Shown piece after piece: positions 18,677 through 26,829 of a stretch of 64,000 bases of DNA. Position numbers and translations under genes: made by a program. Each line of letters opens with the position of its first letter. Position 1 is the first letter of the stretch. Origin of the DNA: an endosymbiont of Galathealinum brachiosum (lineage in GTDB: Bacteria > Pseudomonadota > Gammaproteobacteria > SZUA-229); assembly GCA_003349885.1 (NCBI GenBank), contig QFXC01000013.1, positions 620,001 through 684,000 on the forward strand, in the 5' to 3' direction. Below the pieces are notes generated by a model. It saw nothing but the letters and a program-made list of their open reading frames with translations. It did no database searches and was not told the origin of the DNA.

Positions 18677-19457
18677 CTTCTATTATACTTTTTATCGTTG
18701 TTTTGTTTTTTCTACCCAATATATTTCTTTCTAATGCTTTTTTAAGTGTTTTTGGCATGTATATTGTTTCATCAACCTCTTTAAGGTTGCTTAATATTTT
18801 ATAAGAAACATCAATACCTATAAGATCTATAATAAAAAATATATCTCTACCATCATATAATTTTGAATACACCTGGTTTATTTGCTCTACTCCATAACCA
18901 AATTTTTCTACCAGTTTTAAAGCAGATGAAATCTCATGGAAAAGTATGTAATTCCCTATGTATCCTCTATTTTCATTAACATCAACGACAACATAACCCA
19001 GACTCTCAAACTTACTCACTAAAGAACTTAGATCACCTAATTCTTCCTGCTTCACATTGTTGTTTGACAACTCAATCAAACCCAAACTAATTGGATTAAA
19101 AAAATGCATTCCTAATATCTCTGAAGATATTTCATCTGGTGAGTATGATGATGTATTGGTTAAATACAAACTATTATTATTGAGTCTTATTTTTTCATAA
19201 ATTTCTTTTTTTATCGTTATGTCTTCAACGACGCTTTCAATAGTTGTACAGTTAGGTAATTCATTCAATTCTGCATATAAAACATACTTGCCTTCCCGGG
19301 TATCTCTTAGACTTTTTTTAAGGATTTTTACCTGTCTTAAAAAATCTTTTTCATTAATATCATTTCTACTATATATATTAACTTCACAGCCCGACAAATA
19401 TAATAATGCGGAAATTTGTTTCCCCATCAATCCAAAACCCAAGACATTTATCATCAT
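18669..19457 (-). CDS. Short 3-hydroxyacyl-CoA dehydrogenase-like protein
   Basis: A 262-residue NAD-dependent dehydrogenase of the 3HCDH family: an N-terminal Rossmann fold (INVLGFGLMGKQISALL) and the short C-terminal helical domain ending NILGRKNKT. The catalytic His is in GMHFFNP, and a Glu follows at +11 (IEL), one position nearer than the +12 I recall for mammalian HADH. It lacks an enoyl-CoA hydratase domain. Its place between a PglD-like acetyltransferase and a GNAT gene is unusual for a fatty-acid enzyme; it may supply a 3-hydroxyacyl-CoA for sugar N-acylation, or act on a sugar (inference). A gap of 99 bases separates it from the PglD-like gene. Confidence 0.75.
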   Translation of the reverse strand: MMINVLGFGLMGKQISALLYLSGCEVNIYSRNDINEKDFLRQVKILKKSLRDTREGKYVLYAELNELPNCTTIESVVEDITIKKEIYEKIRLNNNSLYLTNTSSYSPDEISSEILGMHFFNPISLGLIELSNNNVKQEELGDLSSLVSKFESLGYVVVDVNENRGYIGNYILFHEISSALKLVEKFGYGVEQINQVYSKLYDGRDIFFIIDLIGIDVSYKILSNLKEVDETIYMPKTLKKALERNILGRKNKTTIKSIIEDV

Positions 19458-19556
19458 TATTTATTCGCCTATCTTTCTTCACACTTAATCTATATACATT
19501 GCTTATTCTATTTAACTAACCAATAATCATTTATCGATAAGATTTATCTGAATCTC

Positions 19557-20138
19557 TTATTCTTTAATTACTTCACCTGCTTTAATAAAACTATCACAAC
19601 CTATTTCAGCTCCTTCCTTGCAGACAGCATTACTACCAAAAAAAGTGCCTTGTCCTATTTTTGCTCCTCCATTAACAGCAGCACACGTTGATATATGACA
19701 GAAATCGCCAATAATGACTTCATGCTCTATAAGTGCCTTGCTATTTATAATGCAATTATCACCTATTGTTACAGCCGCATTAATTAATGCATCATGCATT
19801 ATAATAGTACCCCGTCCTATTTTTGCCTTACGTGACACATATGCACGAGGAGACACAACATTAGCCAGGCTGGAATTATTAACCTCTAGAATACGGTTAA
19901 TTCTTTTACGTATCGATACTGTTTTTATCTGCCCTACAGTAATCAGAAACTCATTACCTTTTTTGGTCAAACGTTCTATATCATCATCTGTGCCTATGTA
20001 CTGATAACCTGATATTTTTTCACCTATCAGTTCTTTCTTATCTAGAATACCGACTATTTCATATAGATTTTCCTGTTCAATAACATCTATACAAGACTTA
20101 CAATGACCGCCGCCACCAATTAATACTATTTTTTTCAT
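19557..20138 (-). CDS. PglD/NeuD-type sugar O/N-acetyltransferase
   Basis: A 193-residue acetyltransferase with an N-terminal Rossmann-like PglD_N domain (IVLIGGGGHCKSCIDVI) and a left-handed beta helix of hexapeptide repeats from about residue 95. The catalytic His is in IEHEVIIGDFCHIS. PglD acetylates the 4-amino group of UDP-4-amino-4,6-dideoxy-GlcNAc, the product made by a dehydratase and aminotransferase like the two genes directly upstream. NeuD, by contrast, O-acetylates sialic acid. Its ATG overlaps the LegC-like stop by 4 bases. Either LegH-like N-acetylation or NeuD-like O-acetylation is possible; context favours the first. Confidence 0.8.
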   Translation of the reverse strand: MKKIVLIGGGGHCKSCIDVIEQENLYEIVGILDKKELIGEKISGYQYIGTDDDIERLTKKGNEFLITVGQIKTVSIRKRINRILEVNNSSLANVVSPRAYVSRKAKIGRGTIIMHDALINAAVTIGDNCIINSKALIEHEVIIGDFCHISTCAAVNGGAKIGQGTFFGSNAVCKEGAEIGCDSFIKAGEVIKE

Positions 20139-21277
20139 CCCGGCCTTACGCTACTTGGTATATTCACAACACGTGATTCCAGCCATACCGAATTATCCAA
20201 ATCACCACATTGTGCATCTTTATACATATCCAGCTTACTCATTAAGCACCATATTGGTCTCGTCATAACATTTCTAGAGTTAGTCTCTTCAAGAAAGCTG
20301 TCTCTATCTTCTTTAGAATTTAAAATTATTGAGTTAAGCCAGTAGTTAGCTTCACTGTTCACTGGGCTTTTCACGAATGTCATATTTTTAGTTGAAAAAT
20401 AATTTTCATACATCCTTGCAAGCTCATGTTTATTTTTGATAAACACACTTATATTCTCTAGTTGAGCAACCAATAGAGCTGCATTTATATTTGGCATTCG
20501 GTAATTATAGCCAGTCATATCATGTTTATATTCCCACTTATGCGGAACTTTAGCAGTAGTAGTCATATGTTTTATTTTCTTTGCGATCTCTTCATCATCA
20601 GTAACAACGCAACCACCGCCACCTGATGTTATAATTTTATTACCATTAAAACTGAATACACCTAATTTACCAAAAGTACCAGTATGTTTGTCCTTATAAT
20701 AACTACCTAATGATTCAGCAGCATCTTCAACGAGGGAGATATTGTACTTATCACATATTTCTTTAATTTCATCAATTCTGCACGGATGCCCAAATGTATG
20801 CATTGGCACACAGGCTTTAATTGCTTTTCCTGTCTTTTTGTTAATACACGTATCATTTTCTACTATTGCATTTTCTTCTAAAAATACTTTCAATGAAATG
20901 GCCGACATACCCATAGTATCTCGATCTACATCGACAAAAACAGGTATAGCATTACAATAACTAATGGCATTACACGTTGCTACAAACGTCAGGGGCTGGG
21001 TTATAACCTCGTCACCTGATTCTACCCCAACCGCAAGTAGTGAAATATGTAAGGCTGAAGTACCATTTGATGTAGCCACTGCATACCTTGCACCTACAAA
21101 TTCTGCAATAGAACTTTCAAATCGATCAACAAATTCACCTACAGAAGAAACAAACGTTGAATCTATACACTCATTTAAGTATTTCTTTTCATTACCAATA
21201 AATCTTGGCTCATGTAATGGTATAAACTCATCTGTCTTATAAACCGACTTAATAAAATCAATAACATCCTTATACAT
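20135..21277 (-). CDS. LegC-family PLP-dependent sugar aminotransferase
   Basis: A 380-residue DegT/DnrJ/EryC1 aminotransferase. Lys214 in FNGNKIITSGGGG is the PLP Schiff-base residue, and Asp185 in EDAAES holds the pyridine nitrogen. The overall sequence, including the N-terminal PLHEPRFIGNE, resembles LegC, which converts a UDP- or GDP-4-keto-6-deoxy-HexNAc to the 4-amino sugar with glutamate. The dehydratase that would make its substrate is encoded directly upstream, overlapping at TAATG. The product would feed the acetyltransferase that follows. Confidence 0.85.
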   Translation of the reverse strand: MYKDVIDFIKSVYKTDEFIPLHEPRFIGNEKKYLNECIDSTFVSSVGEFVDRFESSIAEFVGARYAVATSNGTSALHISLLAVGVESGDEVITQPLTFVATCNAISYCNAIPVFVDVDRDTMGMSAISLKVFLEENAIVENDTCINKKTGKAIKACVPMHTFGHPCRIDEIKEICDKYNISLVEDAAESLGSYYKDKHTGTFGKLGVFSFNGNKIITSGGGGCVVTDDEEIAKKIKHMTTTAKVPHKWEYKHDMTGYNYRMPNINAALLVAQLENISVFIKNKHELARMYENYFSTKNMTFVKSPVNSEANYWLNSIILNSKEDRDSFLEETNSRNVMTRPIWCLMSKLDMYKDAQCGDLDNSVWLESRVVNIPSSVRPG

Positions 21278-22467
21278 TACATTTTTCCATCAAGATACTT
21301 ACCTGTATCTTTATAGCCAAATTCAGGAATCATTTTGAAAAAAAGATCTACAATATCTTTTTTAGACCATTGTTTATTTTCTTTAAATACTCTTATCGTT
21401 TCTTCAAAATTTTCAAGTAATTTTTGTTCATATTCCAGATCATTCTTTATCACTGCAATGTTCTGGTATTTCTCCATATCTATCGTTTCTTTATCTGTAA
21501 AAAATTCTTCGAAATCTTTTTCACCCGTAGTATCACTAATTGTAAAAAAGCAGGGCCACATACCTTTTTTGGGTAATGTTTTAGCTAGAGTTCTTGCTTC
21601 ATCTTCATCTTCACACAAATAAGGCTCATAGCCTTTTCCCTTCAGATACTCTACTGCAATATCAGCAAATGACATTAAATGCAGATTCTTACTTAATTTT
21701 GGAAAAAATATATCTCTATTTTCCCCAAATAAGCAACTCATTAAACATAACTCACCACTTTCTTGCTGAGTAATAAAGTATCTCTTAATATCTTTCGGCG
21801 CGACTATGGGTTGGTTTTTTTCTATTCTTTGATTAAAACTATGCAGTAGCGAACCATCGCTAAACGCTACATTTGCAAATCTTGCTGTTGATATTTCGAT
21901 GTTTAAAGACTTTCTCATCAGAAACATTTCCATTATCTTTTTACTTGCACCCATCATATTTGCTGGGTTTGCCGCTTTATCAGTGGATACGCAGAAATAC
22001 TTTTTAGCTCCATTATCGATTGATTGCTGTATTGTTTTATCCGTATTAAAAACATTTACATCTATCATGCGCATCAAGGTAAAGGGATCTTTCTCACTTC
22101 TGACATGTTTTAAAGCCGACAGATTAAATACATAATCATATTTACCATCGGATTCAATAAAAGCATCATACTCAATGCTACCAATATCTAACGCTAACGT
22201 CTGAAACTCACCCTCTATATAACCAATTGAACTTCTTAAATCACGAACGAGTTCAACCATATTATTTTCACTAATATCTACAACATGTAATTTTTTTGGG
22301 TTTCTTTTGAAAATTTCTTTAACTACAGCCTGGCCGATCGAGCCAGCACCACCAACCACTAGAAATGTGGACGATGAAATAATCTTTTTAAGCTCGGAAT
22401 CATATTTTTCAATATCTTCGTTGAATAGCTCTTTTTCTCTGCCTATCAAACTTAATATCTGACTCAT
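21277..22467 (-). CDS. LegB-like nucleotide-sugar 4,6-dehydratase
   Basis: A 396-residue extended short-chain dehydrogenase of the FlaA1/WbpM/LegB type. The NAD site is GGAGSIG at residues 39-45. The catalytic region is STDKAANPANMMGASKK at 161-177; Met172 stands where a Tyr is found in PseB-type enzymes, as in WbpM and CapE, and Lys176 follows. It converts a UDP- or GDP-HexNAc to the 4-keto-6-deoxy sugar, the first committed step of the pathway. The N-terminal 30 residues are not a membrane segment, so it is soluble, unlike WbpM. It is the first gene of the operon, transcribed leftward from about 22.5 kb. Confidence 0.85.
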   Translation of the reverse strand: MSQILSLIGREKELFNEDIEKYDSELKKIISSSTFLVVGGAGSIGQAVVKEIFKRNPKKLHVVDISENNMVELVRDLRSSIGYIEGEFQTLALDIGSIEYDAFIESDGKYDYVFNLSALKHVRSEKDPFTLMRMIDVNVFNTDKTIQQSIDNGAKKYFCVSTDKAANPANMMGASKKIMEMFLMRKSLNIEISTARFANVAFSDGSLLHSFNQRIEKNQPIVAPKDIKRYFITQQESGELCLMSCLFGENRDIFFPKLSKNLHLMSFADIAVEYLKGKGYEPYLCEDEDEARTLAKTLPKKGMWPCFFTISDTTGEKDFEEFFTDKETIDMEKYQNIAVIKNDLEYEQKLLENFEETIRVFKENKQWSKKDIVDLFFKMIPEFGYKDTGKYLDGKM

Positions 22468-22517
22468 TTTTACTTACAACCTATTTATTAGATAGTCATT
22501 GCTCACAAGTTATAAAT

Positions 22518-22712
22518 TTATTTTTTTAAATGGTATTCAGCACCACAATACGGGCACTTGCCTTCTCCGTCATCATCTAAAGCAATAAACACCTGTGGAT
22601 GTGAGTTCCATAAACTGGTTCCCGGCATAGGACAATGCACGGGAACGTCATCCTCTGTCACTTCATATTTGTTTTTTTCATTTGGCGTAGATAATTTTTC
22701 CTGAGCTGTCAT
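22518..22712 (-). CDS. Zinc-finger domain protein (zf-CHCC)
   Basis: A 64-residue protein whose C-terminal half has the CHCC zinc-binding pattern: His-Cys in VPVHCP, His in NSHPQVF and CPYCGAEY. The fold is that of the mitochondrial complex I accessory subunit NDUFS6; bacterial members are small and uncharacterised. It is commonly next to ilvE and LPS core genes in gammaproteobacteria, as here. It has no membrane segment. It probably shares the transcript of ilvE, 67 bases upstream. Confidence 0.8.
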   Translation of the reverse strand: MTAQEKLSTPNEKNKYEVTEDDVPVHCPMPGTSLWNSHPQVFIALDDDGEGKCPYCGAEYHLKK

Positions 22713-22779
22713 CGTTATTCTCTTTTGGGCTTTGCAAATTATTTATCATATGCTAAGAATGAGCAGCCTCAAAGCCACC

Positions 22780-23706
22780 CTACTTAACTGTTGTTAACCA
22801 TTTCTTATCTATTTCTTTTCTGCCGTGAACCACATCAAAATATAATGTTTGTAGTTTCTCGGTAATTGGTCCACGTGTACCAGCACCAATCATACGGTTA
22901 TCAACTTCACGTATGGGGGTAACTTCTGCAGCGGTACCTGTAAAGAAAGCTTCATCTGCAATATAAACTTCATCGCGTGTAATGCGCTTTTCAACAATTT
23001 CGATACCCAGTTCATTACAAAATTTGAATATTGTATTTCGTGTAATACCATTAAGTGCAGAAGTTAAATCCGGTGTATAAATAACGCCGTTTTTAACCAG
23101 GAATATATTCTCACCACTTCCTTCCGCTACATAACCTTCAGGGTCGAGAAGCATAGCCTCATCATATCCATCACTAATTGCTTCCTGTAATGCCAGCATA
23201 GAATTAATGTAATGCCCATTCGCTTTCGCTTTTGTCATGCTAATATTTACATGATGGCGCGTATAAGATGAGGTATGTATTCTTAAACCATTTTTCAGAT
23301 TATCTTCACCCAGATATGCGCCCCATTCCCAGGCAGCAACAATCATATGTGTTTTCAAATTATCTGCACGTAATCCCATACCTTCAGAACCATAAAAAGC
23401 CATTGGCCTTATATACGCCGACTCTAGATTATTTTCACGCACCACTAATTTATGCGCTTCATTTATTTCATCTTTACTGTATGGCATATCCATACGCATA
23501 ATATGCGCCGAATCAAACAAACGATCTGTATGCTCCTGTAGACGAAATATTGCAGTACCCTGCTCTGCTTTATAAGCTCGAACTCCTTCAAATACACCCA
23601 TTCCATAATGTAGTGTATGGGTTAAAACATGTACCTTAGCTTCGCGCCAGGGAACCAGTTCCCCGTCAAACCAAATTACACCATCGCGATCGGCCATGGT
23701 TTGCAT
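22780..23706 (-). CDS. ilvE: Branched-chain-amino-acid aminotransferase
   Basis: A 308-residue fold-type IV PLP enzyme that catalyses the last step of valine, leucine and isoleucine synthesis, transferring an amino group from glutamate. Family motifs are the N-terminal IWFDGELVPWREA, the PLP-binding Lys161 in TKAKANGHY, YVAEGSGENIF and FFTGTAAEVTP. The ATG at 23706 is preceded by AGGAG at good spacing, better than an in-frame ATG at 23697. It lies between glnE and the zinc-finger gene. The dehydratase of the same pathway, ilvD, is about 6 kb upstream on this strand. Confidence 0.95.
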   Translation of the reverse strand: MQTMADRDGVIWFDGELVPWREAKVHVLTHTLHYGMGVFEGVRAYKAEQGTAIFRLQEHTDRLFDSAHIMRMDMPYSKDEINEAHKLVVRENNLESAYIRPMAFYGSEGMGLRADNLKTHMIVAAWEWGAYLGEDNLKNGLRIHTSSYTRHHVNISMTKAKANGHYINSMLALQEAISDGYDEAMLLDPEGYVAEGSGENIFLVKNGVIYTPDLTSALNGITRNTIFKFCNELGIEIVEKRITRDEVYIADEAFFTGTAAEVTPIREVDNRMIGAGTRGPITEKLQTLYFDVVHGRKEIDKKWLTTVK

Positions 23707-23756
23707 ACTTCTTACTCCTAAAATTATTTTACCCGTGTTCTTTTAAAATAAGGCTC

Positions 23757-26684
23757 TTATACGACCGACTGTTTTTCAAAAACAACCCGCCAAATTTCTT
23801 TCACATTATCTTTTAATGTCGCTACAGATTCAATTTCTACAACTGAAGTTAACTGCTGCAAGGCACGCTGATGATTACAGGTTCGATATTCTCTATAAGC
23901 ATCATATAAACATTGCGCCTGATCCGAATTCAATAAGTTGCATTCGATCAACTTCATCAATATTTTTCTTGTCGCTGTATACTCAGTAAACTGCTCATAT
24001 TTCGACGCACAACTTAATACGCCATACTGCGCAATAAACTCGATATCAACTAGCCCACCCGCATCCTGCTTCAAATGAAATTGCCCTGTTTCATGCTTTG
24101 TGCCCAAGGCATCACGCATTTTCTCACGCATTTCCACAACATCAGTTGCCAGTGCCGCATTATCTCGCTGACGCATTAAGATTGAACGGCGAATTCTACC
24201 AAATTCTAACGCTAAATGTTCACTTGAACACAAAATACTGGCACGAATCAAAGCCTGATGCTCCCATGTCCACGCTTTTTCATGCTGGTAGAGGTCATAA
24301 GCCTGCACGCTACTGACGAGCATGCCCGCATTGCCATCCGGCCTTAAACGCATATCTATTTCATATAAACGGCCATTTGCTGTTTGCAGACTAAGTAAAT
24401 GTATAACTCTTTGTGCCATACGAGCAAAAAAACTGGTGTTATCTAGCACACGCTCACCGTTCGTCTGCTGCTGCTCTCCCTGACTATCATGCAAAAACAC
24501 GAGATCAAGATCCGAGCTATAACTCAACTCCCTGCCCCCCATTTTTCCATAAGCAACCACAGCCATGCTCGGCAGATATTCCTCCCCATCAATCACACAT
24601 GTGGGCTGCCCGTGTTTAGCTACCATCCAGTCAAGTGCAAGAGACATCACTTTATCCAGTAATATTTCAGCGACATTACTTAACTGCTCACTGACTTCAA
24701 ACACATCTAAAACACCCGCAACATCCATCGCGGCTATCTTCAGTACCTGAGCCTGTTTAAACTTCCTCAGGCTTTCTATTTGCTGCTCTTCATCATCAAC
24801 AACGCGTAATAACAATCCATCTAATTCCTGCTTTAATTTTAAAGCTGTTGGAATTTGATATAAATTTCGAGGATCCAGCAACTCATCTAGCAATACAGGA
24901 TATCGGCTAAGCAGCTGCGCAATCCATGGACTTGCAGCAAATAATGTAATCAGCTGTTTTAGCGCTTCTGGGTATTCATTCAATAGAGAAAGATAAACAC
25001 TTCGTCTTAAAATCGATTGCAGTAATCCTAACAATCGCTTTAGAACCTCTTCTGGATTTGACTGTTCCCTTAAAAACACCAGTAATGTCGGCATTAAAGT
25101 ATCCAGACGTTGCCGCCCGGTTGCTGTCATAGCATTGAGTTGAGATGATTTTTTAAATTGATCAAGTAAGTTATAAACAGCCTTGAAATTAGCCATACCT
25201 GAATTTTCAAGTATAGCTAAAACTTCATCTTCATCCTGCTGGTGTAACCAGATTGAACGAATGGAATTCTCTTCTGTTTTTTCCTGTTCTGCATCATTTT
25301 CTGATTCACTCCCTTGCTCATTTAATAATAAAACAAATGATGCCTGAACGGATGCCCTATGTTTCTCACAATCATCGAATAAACTTTGCCAGCTTTCATA
25401 CCCCATTGCCAACGCCATACTTGCCTGCTGCTCTTTACCATCAGGCAACAGGTGAGTTTGCGCATCCGCATATATTTGCAACCGGTTCTCCAGGCGTCGT
25501 AAAAAATCATAACTGGCTGTTAGTGAATCAGACTCTTTACTATCCAGGTATTCTTTTTCTGCCAGTACTTTAAGCACATCCAGTATGCCGCGTATTTGCA
25601 AATCAGGATCACTACCGCCACGCAATAATTGAAACGTCTGACCGATAAATTCAATTTCACGAATACCACCAGAACCCAGCTTAATATTATTCAGATTACC
25701 CTTACGAAGAATTTCAGCGTTGATCATGGCTTTCATGTCACGAATAGATTCAAACGCACCAAAATCAAGATAACGTCTGTATATAAAGGGTTTAAGCATA
25801 TCCATCACTGCTTCCCCTTCAATCCGATCACCTCCTATCACACGCGCTTTAATCATGGCGTAACGTTCCCAGTCACGACCCTGTGTCTGATAATACTGCT
25901 CAAGCCCGGCCTGACTCATCACCAACGGCCCACTGTCACCATAAGGCCTTAAACGCATATCAACCCGAAAGACAAAACCATCAGCTGTCACATCATTTAA
26001 TGCTTTAATAAAACGCTGTCCCAGACGAATAAAAAACTGACTATTTGCTAATGAGCGTTTACCTGAAATTTCACCCTCTTCTTCAAAACAGAAAATTAAA
26101 TCTATATCTGATGAAAAATTAAGCTCATACCCCCCTAATTTTCCCATGCCTAAAATAACCAGACGTTGCTGCTCTTCTCTGGAATTAAACGGCACGCCCA
26201 ACTGCTCACACTGATCCTGATAAAGTGTCTCCAGCGTTATATCTACAAGACTTTCTGCAAGGTCAGTCAGATTACAAAGCGTTTCTTTAGTATTCGCACT
26301 ATCGGCCAGATCCCGCCACGCAATGCGTAACATTTGTTGCGCCCTGAACAAACGCAACTGCTTCATTAATGCTATATCATTTATTGCAGAATTTTCTTCC
26401 AGACGAAGCATTAAATGCTGACGGTAATCTTCAAGCGTAAAACTTAAATTGAGAAAGTTACCCTGTATTAGATCAAACCAGAGCTGAGGATGACGAATCA
26501 TCGTCAGTGGAATAAATTCACTACAGGCCCAGATTTTTCCCAGCAGGGTTAAATCAGTCTCTTGCTGTGGATTTTGCTCTATTGATTCACATGCTTTTAC
26601 CCAATCCTGCCAGTGTCGCGTTACACGCTCATGCAAAATTTCTGGAACAAGGTTTAAAAGTGATTTTTCTGAATTGACTGTCAC
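23757..26684 (-). CDS. glnE: Bifunctional glutamine synthetase adenylyltransferase/deadenylase
   Basis: A 975-residue cytoplasmic enzyme that adenylylates and deadenylylates glutamine synthetase in response to PII and glutamine. It has the expected two nucleotidyltransferase domains: GMGKLGG at 179-185 with SSDIDL at 191-196 (deadenylase half) and a second AYGKMGGREL with SSDLDL around residue 722 (adenylylase half). Length matches the family. Translation starts at GTG 26684, supported by GAGG in the leader; no better ATG is nearby. ilvE follows after 50 bases. PII and glutamine synthetase genes are not in the window. Confidence 0.95.
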   Translation of the reverse strand: MTVNSEKSLLNLVPEILHERVTRHWQDWVKACESIEQNPQQETDLTLLGKIWACSEFIPLTMIRHPQLWFDLIQGNFLNLSFTLEDYRQHLMLRLEENSAINDIALMKQLRLFRAQQMLRIAWRDLADSANTKETLCNLTDLAESLVDITLETLYQDQCEQLGVPFNSREEQQRLVILGMGKLGGYELNFSSDIDLIFCFEEEGEISGKRSLANSQFFIRLGQRFIKALNDVTADGFVFRVDMRLRPYGDSGPLVMSQAGLEQYYQTQGRDWERYAMIKARVIGGDRIEGEAVMDMLKPFIYRRYLDFGAFESIRDMKAMINAEILRKGNLNNIKLGSGGIREIEFIGQTFQLLRGGSDPDLQIRGILDVLKVLAEKEYLDSKESDSLTASYDFLRRLENRLQIYADAQTHLLPDGKEQQASMALAMGYESWQSLFDDCEKHRASVQASFVLLLNEQGSESENDAEQEKTEENSIRSIWLHQQDEDEVLAILENSGMANFKAVYNLLDQFKKSSQLNAMTATGRQRLDTLMPTLLVFLREQSNPEEVLKRLLGLLQSILRRSVYLSLLNEYPEALKQLITLFAASPWIAQLLSRYPVLLDELLDPRNLYQIPTALKLKQELDGLLLRVVDDEEQQIESLRKFKQAQVLKIAAMDVAGVLDVFEVSEQLSNVAEILLDKVMSLALDWMVAKHGQPTCVIDGEEYLPSMAVVAYGKMGGRELSYSSDLDLVFLHDSQGEQQQTNGERVLDNTSFFARMAQRVIHLLSLQTANGRLYEIDMRLRPDGNAGMLVSSVQAYDLYQHEKAWTWEHQALIRASILCSSEHLALEFGRIRRSILMRQRDNAALATDVVEMREKMRDALGTKHETGQFHLKQDAGGLVDIEFIAQYGVLSCASKYEQFTEYTATRKILMKLIECNLLNSDQAQCLYDAYREYRTCNHQRALQQLTSVVEIESVATLKDNVKEIWRVVFEKQSVV

Positions 26685-26729
26685 GCGTTAACCTCAAATC
26701 TAAATATAATAAATACTTAATACGCAAAA

Positions 26730-26748
26730 CGGGAAGCAAAGCTTCCCG
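26730..26748 (-). terminator. Probable rho-independent terminator after the J-domain gene
   Basis: An inverted repeat CGGGAAGC-AAA-GCTTCCCG. Read on the minus strand it is followed by a short T-rich run (GTTTTGCG), so it would end the transcript from the J-domain gene about 80 bases after its stop. The T tract is short, so efficiency is uncertain. Confidence 0.55.
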
Positions 26749-26792
26749 ATATGCACCCCCGATAAGAACACGGAAGCGAAAATTTGACATAA

Positions 26793-26820
26793 GACTTACG
26801 ACTTACGACTTACGACTTAC
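26793..26820. repeat. Heptamer tandem repeat, four copies of GACTTAC
   Basis: Four perfect tandem copies of GACTTAC, between the J-domain gene and its probable terminator. The same heptamer recurs near 29792, 31721, 31800 and, as GACTAAC, at 45105. Confidence 0.9.
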
Positions 26821-26829
26821 CACTATCAT

